From NCBI GenBank assembly GCA_944474755.1, contig OX104118.1, positions 74,169,865-74,233,864 of the forward strand: DNA of 64,000 nucleotides, read 5' to 3'. The notes below the pieces were generated by a model. The model saw nothing but the letters and a program-made list of their open reading frames with translations, had not been told where the DNA came from and ran no database searches. The DNA comes from Limnoperna fortunei. Lineage: Eukaryota; Mollusca; Bivalvia; Mytilida; Modiolidae. Below are positions 12,364 to 26,400 of this stretch, in pieces (the stretch's first letter is position 1; the number at the start of each line of letters is the position of its first letter). A program made the position numbers and the translations under genes.

Positions 12364-12935
12364 ATCCCTTCCAATCGTTTCATTAAAATGGGTTGAGAAC
12401 TTTCTGAGTTATGGTCTGGAAACCACTAATTCAAGAAATTTTCTAACGTTTTCCTGTCAATGTGACCTTGACCTTGAAAGGATTTACACCAAAATCAATA
12501 AGGTTCCTCCTCTTATGGTATGTAACAATATACCAAAGTTTCATTAAAATTAGTTGAGAACTTTTTGAGTTATGGTCCGGAAACCACTAATTCAAGAAAT
12601 TTTCTAACGTTTTTCTGTCGCTGTAACCTTGACCTTGAACGGATTTACCCCAAAATCAATAGGGTTCCTCCTTTTATGGTATGTAACAATATCCCAAAGT
12701 TTCAATAAAATTGGTTGAGAACTTTTTGAGTTATGGTCCCGAAACCACTAATTCAAGAAATTTTCTAACGTTTTTCTGTCGCTGTGACCTTGACCTTGAA
12801 CGGATTTACCCCAAAATCAATAGGGTTCCTCCTCTTATGGTATGTAACAATATCCTAAAGTTTCATTAAAATCGGTTCACAACTGTATGAGTTATGGTCC
12901 AGAAACCAATTGTTGGCGCCCGCCATCATCATTAC
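12364..12935 (+). repeat. 161-bp tandem array, about 3.5 copies
   Basis: Repeats of 'ggtatgtaacaatat' recur at about 12518, 12679 and 12840, giving a period near 161 bp. Each unit includes 'gttatggtcc', 'aaccactaattcaagaaatt', 'ttctaacgtttttctgtcgc' and 'gaccttgaccttgaacgg'. On the opposite strand the last block contains TCAAGGTCA, the extended half-site recognised by ERR/NR5A-type nuclear receptors. Confidence 0.85.
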
Positions 12936-12937
12936 AA

Positions 12938-12969
12938 TAGCCGAGTTCAACTTCTTTGCAACTCGGCTA
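12938..12969. repeat. Perfect 10-bp hairpin at the end of the array
   Basis: TAGCCGAGTT at 12938-12947 pairs with AACTCGGCTA at 12960-12969 across a 12-base loop. Similar terminal hairpins close other dispersed repeats in this window. It probably marks the 3' end of the repeat that carries the 161-bp array. Confidence 0.75.
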
Positions 12970-14555
12970 AAAATCAAGAAAAACTCAACTTAAAATTTTT
13001 TTTATTAACTGGAATACCAACAACACAGCAGAAAGTACACTGATATAACAAATTATTAATTTCTGGATATAAATCTGCAGTAAAATCTTTCTAATATCCA
13101 GAAGCCCCTTACTATTATTTGACTGTTTCATTATCTACAGCATTATATCTGTTATGATGTATTTATTTTAAGATTATTAGCGTCAGCATGCAGATTTTCA
13201 TGTCAATCTCTGCACATTTTTATTCTCATCAAATCACAGACTCAGTGGCAGGTCTAATTTTTAATGTAAATCTGTAGATTTTATCAAATATTGTATTACA
13301 TGTACTTATTTCCAGACATATATAGTGAAATCGGTCTATAGAGAGGTCTGTTGACTAAATGCACTGATATTTTTAAATGCTTAAAGAACTTTTTCTGCTG
13401 TAGGTGTTTCCACACTGTTAAGCAGATTAATTTCACAACAACTTACTTCTGTAATTTTGTTATCAATTGTTGGATTTCTATGAAATGATTTTTTGCAATA
13501 GTCAGGTTTATGATTTTATTTTTTTCCCTGTTACCAATTTTGTTGTTTCTAAGAAGAAAACAGATGAAAACCAAGTCATGTTGTGTGGATACATTTACCT
13601 TGAACCTGTTATAAACCTGATCGATCTACTTTATATATTCTGTGCTGTTAGCAAAAAAGCAAAAACAACCAACTGTGGTTTGACACAAGGGACTGAACCA
13701 AGGAGCCTTCTGGTCCAAAATTAAAATATTTTATTGAAAAACACTGTTCAATCTACTACTTTTTCTATCGGGTAATAGAGGTTAATCAGGAAAGACCAAT
13801 CATATTTAGGAAATCACTTTAATTCTATTGCATAAACTAGTAATGAAAGGTCATCTCAATTATTTGGTGTTTAGCTAAATTGTCAATCAAATAAAAACAA
13901 TCCTGTATATGAAACAATTCAACAAACAGTGTCTAAGGAAACCTTGACTACATCAAGGTCATTGTCCTCAAAACTGGAAAGCAATGCTGTGCTGCAACTA
14001 ATATGTTTATGAATTCCACAAACACAATACTTGTGCAATTACAGACACAATCATACATAAATCTGAAAAACATGACCTAAGAAACGAGAACAACACCCTG
14101 TAATTCAAATATTTACATTGGGTGGCAGATTTATTTCATCCTGACTTATTTTTTTTTGTTGTAAATTCAATGAAATGTTTTCTTCTGCTATGTGACTGTT
14201 TAATGCCAAATAAAAAAAATTAAAAAAAACCTGTCATACAGTAAAATCACACTTTCACTACTATTTTGTCCAGGAGCATTGTATCATCATATCAGTCTGG
14301 CCATTAAATAAGGGAATAGTTTTGCACAGAATTTAAAGAAGGACTCTGTGAGTACAGAAAAAACTCAACTAGAATCTAAAGGCATTATAATAAAATTAAC
14401 TTCTCTAAATTGTAGCAAGACTGTCATTATAAACTTCACTTCAAGACTTGCCCACACAGTTATCACAAGTATCCCTTAACCTTTTGCCCTTCATGAGAAT
14501 AAAAACAGGCTCTGATGTCCAGGTATAACCAACAGTTGCTTCCCCTTGGAAGTCA
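12970..14555. other. Intron, no recognised feature
   Basis: No repeat, hairpin or exon is recognised. A forward frame at 13467-13724 has no family resemblance. Confidence 0.45.
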
Positions 14556-14744
<189 letters not shown>

Positions 14745-15899
14745 AACAAACAAACATAAACAAAACATAAGCTTTATAGTATTAATTGACACAATATCAA
14801 TTTCATTCTTGTACTACATTTATATATTTCTTTATTAGAAGGTTAAGACTTCCTCATTACATTATTAGTAAATAATACAATAATACTGACTTTTGATTGC
14901 TTAGAAAATATTTTCTATCATAGGATGAAAACAAAATTGTTATGAAGACACGCCCCCTTTTGAATACAATTCTCTGTGGAACACTTCAAAAATGTAAAAT
15001 TCCACAAATTAAATTGTCGACTTTATTCTAATGTTTGAATTCATTCATAAGTATCAACTACAAAAAATATTTTGTGTCCATTGAGGAATAACACAATTTC
15101 TGTTGTGGACATGTGATATAATAAGCTAAGCACATTATACAATGTGCTAAATGAAAAAAAAAATTGTTATCCCTCAATGAAGTAAATATTTTTTGCTGTT
15201 AATCCTCAATAAAAAAAATTGGCCGGTTTATCTGTGCCAAAAAATACTGTGAAAAGGGGATCAAACAGTTCTATTTTGGGGAGCGAGGGGAATTTTCTTG
15301 CAATACAATTTTATAGAAAAATGAGAGCCACACTTGTTTAGGTATTAAAGTTTTTTTTAAATTGCAGGCCCATTCCCGATTAGAAAATGGTTGGTCCCAA
15401 AATGTTAATTACAATATATAACAGTAGTTCATGAAGCAATAAATAACATTAAACATCAACTAAAGTCAAAATTAAGACCAAGTATAAGAGGTAAAATTCA
15501 TTGTTTTATAAACTTTCAAATGATGTACAGTAATTCACCATAAATTACCACATGTACATGCAACATTGACAGTTACAGCTGACATCAATGTCATCTGAAG
15601 GTCACTACAAAGTAGTCAGTTTTTACATCTCACAAATTATGTGTAGTTAGTTTCTGCTGATAATTTCTGTTGGTCCTACAGTTTTATGCACATTAGTTTT
15701 ATCCATGAACTTGATTGTACTCCAACATAAAATAAACACCATATAAATAATTTTAATTCAATACATGAACCAATGTGTTACATGAACAAATTAATCTGAA
15801 ATTACCCAATCAAACCCACTAATTAATCTGAAATTACCCAATCAGACCCACTTTCACCACACAAATCCTTCAATATAATCAAATTATATTTTTACATAC
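14745..15899. other. Intron with a small 2-copy duplication
   Basis: The only structure seen is a doubled segment 'ttaatctgaaattacccaat' at about 15791-15843, period about 31 bp, just downstream of the motif V exon donor. The rest is AT-rich filler. Confidence 0.5.
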
Positions 15900-16052
15900 C
15901 TTGGGGTCATCTGGAGGGTCAAACTGTACAATCCAATCAACTTGTGGAATATCAAGACCTCGAGCAGCAACATCAGTACATAACAAAATGGCCTCTTTTG
16001 CATTACAGAACTGGAAAAATGACTGTGTTCTCTTAGTTTGTTTCTGTTTGCC
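15900..16052 (-). CDS. DDX18: DDX18 exon, motif V (residues 444-494)
   Basis: This exon begins [20 protein letters not shown], continues [20 protein letters not shown] and ends [11 protein letters not shown]. Motif V is TDVAARGLD (469-477). The acceptor is TTATTTATAG and the donor AAG|GTATGT; both boundaries are phase 0. It contains no ATG and was found by reading the strand directly. A 49-bp minisatellite begins about 210 bp upstream of its acceptor. It is isolated by introns of 20.5 kb upstream and 13 kb downstream. Confidence 0.96.
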
Positions 16053-16264
16053 CTATAAATAAATCAAAAGTATTACAACTTTTAGCTAATAGAACCTGTT
16101 ATCACTCACCTATGACCAAAATTACCAACTTTATAAAACATAAACATTATTATTATCACAATAAGGATATCTTATACATTAAATTTTAATTTCAAGTATT
16201 AACTGTTACCATATCAAATTTGATTTAAAATGTCATAATAATTATAGAAGTGAAGGTTTTAATT

Positions 16265-17620
16265 TAAATTTAGTCTGCTGTTTTGATCACCCTTCCCAAT
16301 ACATCGTTTCCATAACAAGAGTCTGCTGTTTAGGTGACCCTGCCCCAATACATCGTTTCCATAACAAGGGTCTGCTGTTTAGGGCAACCTGCCCCAATAC
16401 ATCATTTTCATGACAAGAGTCTGCTGTTTAGGTCCACCTGCCCCAATATATTGTATCCATGACAAGAGTCTGCTGTTTAGGTCACACTGCCCCAATACAT
16501 CGTTTCCATGACAAGAGTCTGCTGTTTAGGTCACCCTGCCCCAATACATCGTTTCCATAACAAGAGTCTGCTGTTTAGGTCACCCTGCCCCAATACATTG
16601 TTTCCATGACAAGAGTCTGATGTTTAGGTCACCCTGCCCCAATACATTGTTTCCATAACAAGAGTCTGCTGTTTAGTTCACACTGCCCAAATACATCATT
16701 TCCATGACAAGAGTCTGCTGTTTAGGTCACCCTGCCCCAATACATTGTTTCCATGACAAGAGTCTGCTGTTTAGGTCACCTTATTCGAATACATTGTTTC
16801 CATGACAAGAGTCTGCTGTTTAGGTCACACTGCCCCAATACATCGTTTCCATGACAAGAGTCTGCTGTTTAGGTCACCCTGCCCTAATACATTGTTTCCA
16901 TAACAAGGGTCTGCTGTTTAGGGCAACCTGCCCCAATACATCATTTCCATGACAAGAGTCTGCTGTTTAGGTCACCTTGCTCCAATACATCGTTTCCATG
17001 ACAAGAGTCTGCTGTTTAGGTCACCCTGCCCTAATACATTGTTTCCATAACAAGAGTCTGTTGTTTAGTTCACACTGCCCCAAAACATCGTTTCCATAAC
17101 AAGGGTCTGCTGTTTAGGTCACCCTGCCCCAATACATTGTTTCCATAACAAGAGTCTGCTGTTTAGTTCACACTGCCCCGATACATAGTTTCCATAACAA
17201 GAGTCTGCTGTTTAGGTCACACTGCCCCAATACATCGTTTCCATAACAAGAGTCTGCTGTTTAGGTCACCCTGCCCCAATACATTGTTTCCATAACAAGA
17301 GTCTGCTGTTTAGGTCACCCTGCCCCAATACATCGTTTCCATAACAAGAGTCTGCTGTTTAGGTCACCCTGCCCCAATACATTGTTTCCATAACAAGAGT
17401 CTGCTGTTTAGGTCACCCTGCCCCAATACATTGTTTCCATAACAAGAGTCTGCTGTTTAGTTCACACTGCCCCAATACATCGTTTCCATGACAAGAGTCT
17501 GCTGTTTAGGTCACCCTGCCCTAATACATTGTTTCCATAACAAGAGTCTGTTGTTCAGTTTACACTGCCCCAATACATGGTTTCCATGACAAGAGTCTGC
17601 TGTTTAGGTCACCTTATTCC
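16265..17620. repeat. 49-bp minisatellite, about 27 copies
   Basis: The unit is aacaagagtctgctgtttag followed by gtcaccctgccccaatacat and cgtttccat. Period 49 is exact in the centre (for example 17292 to 17341). Variants are gtcac/ttcac, cgttt/tgttt and ataac/atgac. The array lies about 210 bp upstream of the motif V exon's acceptor on the minus strand. Confidence 0.96.
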
Positions 17621-17690
17621 AATAAAAGTAGTTAGATGTATAATATCACATTATCCAATAAAAGTAGTTAGATGTATAATATCACGTAAT
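17621..17690. repeat. Short two-copy repeat next to the 49-bp array
   Basis: The segment aaaagtagttagatgtataa plus tatcac occurs twice in about 65 bp, immediately after the minisatellite. Confidence 0.75.
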
Positions 17691-18087
17691 GTATGGTGTC
17701 ACATGATTTTATTTAAGGCACTTTCTGACTCACAATAATGATTTATGCCAGTATTCACAGGAAAGACTCTGCAGATTTAAACAGGACAACTGATAAAGAC
17801 TGTTTCATCATAATCATGATTCGGACATGAACTTGGAAAAAACCATGGGTGGTTGTATTTACATATCATAAAGCTATGTCTGCTTTTAAACTGAAAGTGC
17901 CTAAATATTGGCATAATCTAATACCTGACCTGGCCTAAAAAAATCTTCTTGTTTTTGGCCTGGCCTCAAATTAACAACATTTAATGAAAGGCCTGAAATA
18001 AGCCTATATATGATAATTAAATTTGTAAAATTTTAATTATTCAAAATCTGCTTACCCAGTATTGATTAAGATATAGATTATTGAGTG

Positions 18088-18222
18088 CGGGCTCAATGAG
18101 AGTCAATAGAACATGGTCACTCAGACCTTATATTTGTTAATAATTTATATCGAGTGTTAGAGAGGTATAAAATGAAGACAAATATAAGGTCTGACTATGT
18201 TCTAATTGGCACAGAGCCCAAT
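18088..18222. mobile_element. Foldback MITE-like element
   Basis: Inverted arms gggctc...tagaacatggtcactcagac and their partner at 18177-18222 (ataaggtctgactatgttct ... gagccc) pair over about 45 bp with small mismatches. The central loop is about 40 bp. No target duplication is obvious to me. Confidence 0.7.
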
Positions 18223-21200
18223 TGCAATAACCCATGTTTCTAATATGCCGACAATGTTTTAAAACTTTGAAGCAGCTTTAAGAGAACGCTTTCAATGGTA
18301 ATATTGTTTTTTTAAACTAATAAGATATATCCAAAAACAGTACGTTAAAGCAGATAAAATTGACATAAACATATATGGTTGTCATTTGATTAAATATACT
18401 TACCTTTTAAGCAGAAAATATTGAGAAATCACAAAATTGAATTGTTCCCGTTTAAAATTTTCAGTTGTATGTGACGTCATGGCAGGCTCTATGTTTATTA
18501 TAACCCTAATGTGTCCTCAAAGCACATGAAGGGTGTCATATTAGAATTGTCAATTTAGTTAACTTATCTAATTCGATAGATTAAAGTCTTTAAAAATGTT
18601 TTAAAAAATCTCTAATTCAATATTAATTTGATAATAATTTTTGACAAAACAGAAAATTACTGAAACTGGAATAAAATAACCAAAATGTTTTAAAATTATA
18701 ATTTATTACTGATACAAAACATGTCTGGTCGTAACTTATAGGACTTCCAACAAAACATATCTTGAAATTTTATGTGTTGATACATTAATTTTCTAGCAAT
18801 AAAAATTGGAATCATTAATAAGTCATTAGAAAATGTCAAGAAAGGTGAAAACATGACATAACATAATGAGATATAGCACACCAATAAGAAGTTTACAGCA
18901 AATGATTATTGATGACATGATTTGCCAAAAACAAGACCATTTTTTAGGCCAGGCTGATTTTAAGGCAAAGCCAGGTTTTAGATTATGCCCTTAATTTTTA
19001 TGGAGCATTAAATTTCCACCTCCTTAAGAAGAGAGAAAATTGATATCTGATTTGACTGAGCTGACATCCATATACTGACTCTTTAGCCACAGCAAACCAA
19101 TTTAAAATACTGCACAAAGTTCTGATATAGTCAAAGTCTTCAAGGGCAATAACTACTTCGAAAATGATCAAAGCAAAAACTACAATTTAATTGATGCTTA
19201 ACACACAGTAAGCACTATTTTAGCTACACTCAGGAAGAGAACAATTTATTATAAACACATGTATTTCCCACAATAATCCAACCAATAAAAAAACCTCTGG
19301 ACCTATCATACTGAATGTAAGGTAATAAAAATACTGAATAAAGGGAGGAATGTATTGTAAATTTTTTCAAAGTAGAAACTACACACAAAAAAATTTCAAA
19401 AAATACCATAAACAAGGTATCGCAGGAGATGGACTCATTAAGACATATTTTTTAACAGATTTAATTCAGATGATATTAATGATCTTTTTTCAAATGTGCA
19501 ACTATAAAAACTATGTAAATAAATACAAACAACAATAAAACCCACAGAACTACTGATATAAGTCAGACAGAATTAGATTCTTTTGATTTATATATCAGTA
19601 AACTTCTAAGAAACTTTACAAATTAAGCAAATATTTGATATCAAAGAAAAAAAATACAGTTATTTCAATAACAAAAATTATGGAAATTCAAAATGGGAAA
19701 ATTTATTCAAACATTCACTTTACTATATCATCATAATCATACAGATGTTTGATCCAAGTGATTAAAAAAACAAGGTTAATGGCTTCACTTAAGATTTCTT
19801 ACACTATTTATAAACATGGCATGACTTTATTAACAGTAAGAATTCATTTAATTTTGCACACAAATCACTTCAAATCAAGCAAGTTATTACCTCAGCAAGC
19901 CTACATTGCCCAATGACATTACTTCTAACAAAATAAGTGTTAAACAATCCCTAAAGTGTTTTAACAGCAGGTGATTAGTACACAAGTTATTATCTTTCTT
20001 TGATTATAATTGAAGCATGCATACTTCATTTTAATAACCTGTATGTAATGTTTTACATAAAGGAACTTGATATGATTTCACTTAGGAAGAAATATAACTG
20101 ATTTATAAAGTAGTTCATTTTTTAATAAATTTCAAGTAATGTTTCTGATGATATCAAACAATTACTTAGAGAAAACATGATGCAAACATATGATTTTTAT
20201 TTTCTTACGTCATTAAGTTCTTCTTTGGTAAACCCCAATGCATGATAATGCATAAAACTTATTCTGATGATATTAAAAAACCTTTTACATGAAATCTAAA
20301 ATTTCAAAGCATTCTCAACTGGTAATTAATTTTTGCACAAAATAGTCTACCATTACATCATCAATGTTGTTCCACTTTAAAAATACATATCCTTCATACA
20401 ATTAAGTTGAAGCACTTCATGTTAGATGATTTTTCTTACCAATTTATTTTCTTAACCCCCCCCCCCCCCCAACCTCGCAAAAAAAAAAGAAAGGAAAAAT
20501 AATTTATTTTGTTGTAAAAACCAAATTAATTCTTGTCATGTCAATTAACATTTTCTTCTTATTTCATTCAGATTCCATAATTCTAATTGAGTTTTCTTTC
20601 CTTTGCAGTAAATATTTCAAGGAATAACAGTTTTCATGTGGAATTTCATGCTACAAATTCCAATATTTAATTTAATAACATACCATTTCCAGACTGCCAA
20701 TAGACCATGAAATTATGCATTCTCAGACTAGAACTATTTCTGGCATATACAAATTTAATTGATTCCACAGAATATTACTTGGGAATCATTTTCTACAGAA
20801 TTTATATAAGTATCATCTTGTTACAACACCAAGATTTATGACTGAGATTTTAGACAAAAAGCTGTGCATATTTTATCAATATATGTCCAACAAACCAAAG
20901 CTATCATTTTCTTACTATAATACTTTTCCTAACATTAACATATTTAACTCTCTAGTAAATTGAGTTCCTGCACTTTTGCCAACTTTCTAATGGGCAGTAG
21001 CTATTTAATTCTATTTTACTGTAATGACAGATTTACACAATAAGAATTTATCTGAATATGAATTATGCATGTTATAACATCCAATACAAGGGTAAGCTAG
21101 TGATCAGCTTGTACAATATGCATTATAACCTTCAAACAATGGGGTTAATGATGTAGATGATGACATGGCCATTACAACAGGAAAGTCAATTTATCTTCTT

Positions 21201-22084
21201 CTATTGTCAACTTTTGTTTTCTCACCAAATCTTGTTTCTCCATTACCTTACCCAAAACTAAGATTTTTCCACAACATACAATGTAAACTAATGAGAAAAC
21301 AACACAGAAAATCAGAAATTTTCTGCACAATTAGATTACTGACATTTGTGTTGAAATGATGTATGACTAAAGGAGTGAAAATATAAAGCAATTTCAGCAC
21401 AAAGTAAATAGTTTTTCATACACAATCATAAGAATAAACCATGTGCTTTATTAATCTAGCAACAACAATGCATATGGAATCATGTGACTCTTCCCAAGGT
21501 TCAATGAAAACATGTCTACCAAACCAGGAGCTTGTCCAGGATGAATGGCATTCTTTTATGAATGTTAATATCAATTGGAAGCATGTCAAGGAACTTAGCT
21601 AATTATCTGAACAAAATATTCTTCAGTGAACTGCCAAAATTCTTTCATTAAAAGCTTCATGACTGAATTGTGTTACTTTTTAATAATATAGTTGATTTGC
21701 TCCTTTTCCTATCAAAAACTTTCTTTAGAAGTAGTTTAATATTTTTCTAAAAAAAAAAGATGGATTCTTGTAGATTTCATGTCCTTTTATTTGGTACACA
21801 AATTTTTAGATTTGCAAACATCTTCAACCAATTTACAACAAAAATATTGTGTAAATTGTGATTCGATGTATATGTTATTTTAGAAACAAACCATAGGCTC
21901 CATGTGGCCCTTAATCACTAACCTGGTAGTCATTGAGCTGTTTTCATAATATGAGGATGTCAATTAAAACATTGCTTGATTAATATGCAGGACTTGTTGT
22001 GCTGATCATTTATGCTGTTTACAGTTTATTTGCATCTGTTAAACTTTTAAGATATAGCCAAAATATACAAAAACCCTGAAAAAT
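18223..22084. other. Long featureless stretch of the 20-kb intron
   Basis: AT-rich sequence with chance open frames only. A 13-base C run at about 20458-20470 followed by an A run is the only simple-sequence feature. Nothing else is supported. Confidence 0.5.
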
Positions 22085-22436
22085 AAAAATGGCAGATAGG
22101 GGAGACCCTCTCGTTGGGGGGGTTGTCAGGTCATAATACGGAAAGCCTGGCCATGGAGCACAGTGGGTAACGTGTTTGGAGAGTGCCAGTAGATTTAGAA
22201 AAAGAGTAGGCTCATTGTAGCCGCTACATTAAGGCTAAATTCTCCGACCCTACCCAATACATTTTGTACTTAATACTTTTCTAGTGGCAGTCAAAATTTT
22301 GTTCCCTGTGTCCCATCCCATCCCTTTTACAATTCATGTATTGTTTATTAACTTGTTCCCGTCCTGAATATATCTGAAATACTGCTCGCTGGACATTAAG
22401 CAAACATCCAATCAATCAATCAATCAATCAATCTGA
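22085..22436 (+). repeat. SINE-like element with (aatc)n tail, best copy
   Basis: It starts near 'atggcagataggggagaccc', contains 'gtcaggtcataatacggaaa' and 'gccatggagcacagtgggta', and ends 'tatctgaaatactgctcgct', 'ggacattaagcaaacatcca' and an (atca)n tail. A tandem short tail after a conserved 3' end is typical of SINEs. Other copies are at 5100-5500 and (3' end only, minus strand) 8715-8800. Confidence 0.75.
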
Positions 22437-23092
22437 TTATTTTGCTGTTGATAGTTTCTCATTATCTAAATCGTCAATAAAAATATTCCCTTTTGACTTG
22501 TGTGATTTTGCCTTGATGATATTCCTTGCTGTTTACCATGTCTATCTATTACAAATTTCAAGCAAAACACTTAAAAATCATCATTCAAGGGCAATAACTC
22601 CTGTAAAAGGTATATTGACACTTTCACTAATGTAAACTTATGGCTTAAGAATTTTGTAATGCACAGGTTCTTTCAAAGTATTAAAATTCTCAAGATTATA
22701 ATAAAATTAGAAAAGTAGTAATTTTAGGGAAATTACTCTTATAAAGAGTCAATCAACAATATTGGTCATTGTTGGACTTTTTTTGTAGATCTTGCATTGC
22801 GTATAATTTTTTTCAATTAAACTTTTCAAATTATTGCAAAAAAAGGGAGAAAAACTCATTAAAGGTAAACCTATTGTAGGAAATAGAAATTTGTTGTTAT
22901 GTTTACTTAGTTATAAACCTTATTACTTTTGCCATTTGTTTCTCTCTATCTGTTTAGTTTTTACAAGCAAAAAATCAACATTTTGTACAAATAATTGTCA
23001 ATTTGGGAAAATACTCGAACCTAACCTAATGGACCATGGACACCAAGTGATTGCAAAACCTCACAAGGCCTTTGACCAGGTGAGCTAAAAAT
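22437..23092 (+). repeat. Intronic spacer and old bivalve-type repeat ending in gtgagct motif
   Basis: From about 22585 it carries 'caagggcaataactcctgta' and it ends 'tttgaccaggtgagctaaaa', the same terminal theme as the repeats ending at 4412 and 56760. A forward frame at 22834-23088 spans it but looks incidental. Confidence 0.55.
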
Positions 23093-23472
23093 TCAATGTA
23101 AATGTTCCTAATACAATTTGTTACATATTTAAACATGTGCTGTGTTATATTGATAAAAAAAACTTTAAAATAAAGTTTCCATTACTCTTGAAACTCACAC
23201 AGAGAAATACAATTTTTTGTGGTAAATAATAACAAAAATCAACAAAATTTTCAACAAAAGTCATAATGTTACAAAACTGTGACAAACAGATGACTGTTTA
23301 TTTTCTCCATCTCATTATCCATTATGCTGCAATAGACTGGACAATTAATTTCAATATTGGAAATAAAACAAGCAAATAATCTGTATTAATTTATTTGGCA
23401 GTGGCTATTTGTCTGGCTATTTGCCATTTAGACGTGCATGCCATTTTCCAGCAGTAGGAGCCCCCATCACCT

Positions 23473-26400
23473 GAGGTCATTATCCTTTTGGATAGCCTGA
23501 GCAAAAGTAACCGGACGGTCAAGACATCAAAATTTTTTATTAAAAAAATCTTTAATTCACTTAAAATTTCATATATGGGGCATTACACCTATAATGCTAA
23601 ATTACATAAAAATGGAGAGAAAAGTATACCTGTCCACGGATTTTTTTTGGGAAAATTACCTTAAAGTTTAAGAATGGTTTTTCTACTTTCATTTCAGTGT
23701 TGTGGTCACATTGTACCACATTACACACTTTAGGAAGTGCTTCCACTGTAAAGACATTGACTGGAAAAAAATATATTCTTGTTCTACAGTAATGCCATAC
23801 CTTTCAAAATATCCAACTCTTAAGCAATAGCAGTTATAAGCAAAAGCAGAAACAAAAGAGAAAATTGGGACTATTTTTTCATCCTGCCATCTTTTGACAT
23901 GCACCAGAAATTCATTACATGAATAGGATAATGACCCCTTTAAGCAAAGCCAACAGTTCCGGATTTCCACCAAAATTTTTTTTTATGTTATTTAATGATT
24001 CTGTAAATAAAATAAGCATGCAGTTTGAATATATTGCTACTCAAATAAAAATTATGACAGTTTCCAAAGATGTGGTGAATCCTTGTTTTAGCAATTTTTA
24101 ACTGATAAGGACAGTAAGGGTATAATTTTTTTCTTCTGTTCAACAATTTTGGCACAACATTCAAAATATCACCATTTTATGACAGTACTGGTGTAATAGT
24201 TACCAAATAAGCAGAAACACATCTGATAAAAGCAACTTTTTATCAAGTGAGGGCTCATTTGAATGTAGGGGGGGTTGAAAACAGTCGATTCTGTTGCTAT
24301 GACGGTATGATATAAAAATTAACATTTTTCCTCACAAAAGAAAAAAACTAACTAAAAAAGCTTTTCTTAGCTGTAATGAGTGTATAAATGAACTTATTAA
24401 GTAGAAATACACCACAATGGAATTCAGGTTGAGAAGCAGAGGTCTCTTTTCTGTAGCTTAAACTTTAATAAAACTATGCACAAGGTAGAGTTTTGACTAG
24501 TTTTAATAAAACTGACATTTAATTGTTATACAAAAAGACTCATTGGCATCTTTTCAGTCCTTTTTGCATGCCAAGTCACTGAAAAAGTAGAAAACATAGC
24601 AACTGACTAGACTGATTGGTTCAAAGTACCCAAAAGCATACTAGATTCACAGACTTTACATTAAAACGACACATTGCAAATGATGCCTACCCATGCCAAA
24701 TAATTACCTAGAGGCCAGAGGAATGAATAAACACTACATATTGATTAAAATACTGCTGTATAACCTTCTTTTAAGAAACAAAATGAATACATTTAATCTT
24801 TAGTTACAATTTTCAAGGTATGATACATGTTTCTGTCTAGCAATAAGTGCTGGTACATGAAATAGGATCATGGTTTACGTTTATTTAATCAATTTTTGGT
24901 CTGAAAGGTATTATATAATACCAATAATACATTTTTATTTCATGTCACCTTAGGTTCTACCTTAATCTACTCTATAGAATTGTAAACAGTGTGCTTTTTG
25001 CAAAAATAATCACTTTTTATGATACCATAGGCCAAAAAGTCAAATTTTACTTCAGATAATGAAACAGACTATAACTATAAAACCTGAAGATATATTTTGC
25101 AGAAAAGATGTTTTCCTATAATGAGTTCTGGTACCCTTTCATAAAAAGTGCCTGACAAGTGGGATTTGTGTATTTGACCAATTTGTAAATTTTGCTCTTA
25201 CAGAGGTCATTATCCTTTTGGATAGCCTGAGCAAAAGTAACCGGACGGTCAAGACATCAAAATTTTTTATTAAAAAAATCTTTATTTCACTTAAAATTTC
25301 ATATATGGGGCATTACACCTATAATGCTAAATTACATAAAAATGGAGAGAAAAGTATACCTGTCCACGGATTTTTTTTGGGAAAATTACCTTAAAGTTTA
25401 AGAATGGTTTTTCTACTTTCATTTCAGTGTTGTGGTCACATTGTACCACATTACACACTTTAGGAAGTGCTTCCACTGTAAAGACATTGACTGGAAAAAA
25501 ATATATTCTTGTTCTACAGTAATGCCATACCTTTCAAAATATCCAACTCTTAAGCAATAGCAGTTATAAGCAAAAGCAGAAACAAAAGAGAAAATTGGGA
25601 CTATTTTTTCATCCTGCCATCTTTTGACATGCACCAGAAATTCATTACATGAATAGGATAATGACCCCTTTAAGCAAAGCCAACAGTTCCGGATTTCCAC
25701 CAAAATTTTTTTTTATGTTATTTAATGATTCTGTAAATAAAATAAGCATGCAGTTTGAATATATTGCTACTCAAATAAAAATTATGACAGTTTCCAAAGA
25801 TGTGGTGAATCCTTGTTTTAGCAATTTTTAACTGATAAGGACAGTAAGGGTATAATTTTTTTCTTCTGTTCAACAATTTTGGCACAACATTCAAAATATC
25901 ACCATTTTATGACAGTACTGGTGTAATAGTTACCAAATAAGCAGAAACACATCTGATAAAAGCAACTTTTTATCAAGTGAGGGCTCATTTGAATGTAGGG
26001 GGGGTTGAAAACAGTCGATTCTGTTGCTATGACGGTATGATATAAAAATTAACATTTTTCCTCACAAAAGAAAAAAACTAACTAAAAAAGCTTTTCTTAG
26101 CTGTAATGAGTGTATAAATGAACTTATTAAGTAGAAATACACCACAATGGAATTCAGGTTGAGAAGCAGAGGTCTCTTTTCTGTAGCTTAAACTTTAATA
26201 AAACTATGCACAAGGTAGAGTTTTGACTAGTTTTAATAAAACTGACATTTAATTGTTATACAAAAAGACTCATTGGCATCTTTTCAGTCCTTTTTGCATG
26301 CCAAGTCACTGAAAAAGTAGAAAACATAGCAACTGACTAGACTGATTGGTTCAAAGTACCCAAAAGCATACTAGATTCACAGACTTTACATTAAAACGAC

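Noticed and set aside
16265..17620. CRISPR-like repeat array
   Set aside because: Units are contiguous with no unique spacers, and the DNA is eukaryotic; it is a minisatellite.
23689..23973. 94-residue minus-strand frame in the E module
   Set aside because: It is repeated only because the E copies are nearly identical, so its openness is not independent evidence; it crosses the E/S boundary and matches nothing I recognise.
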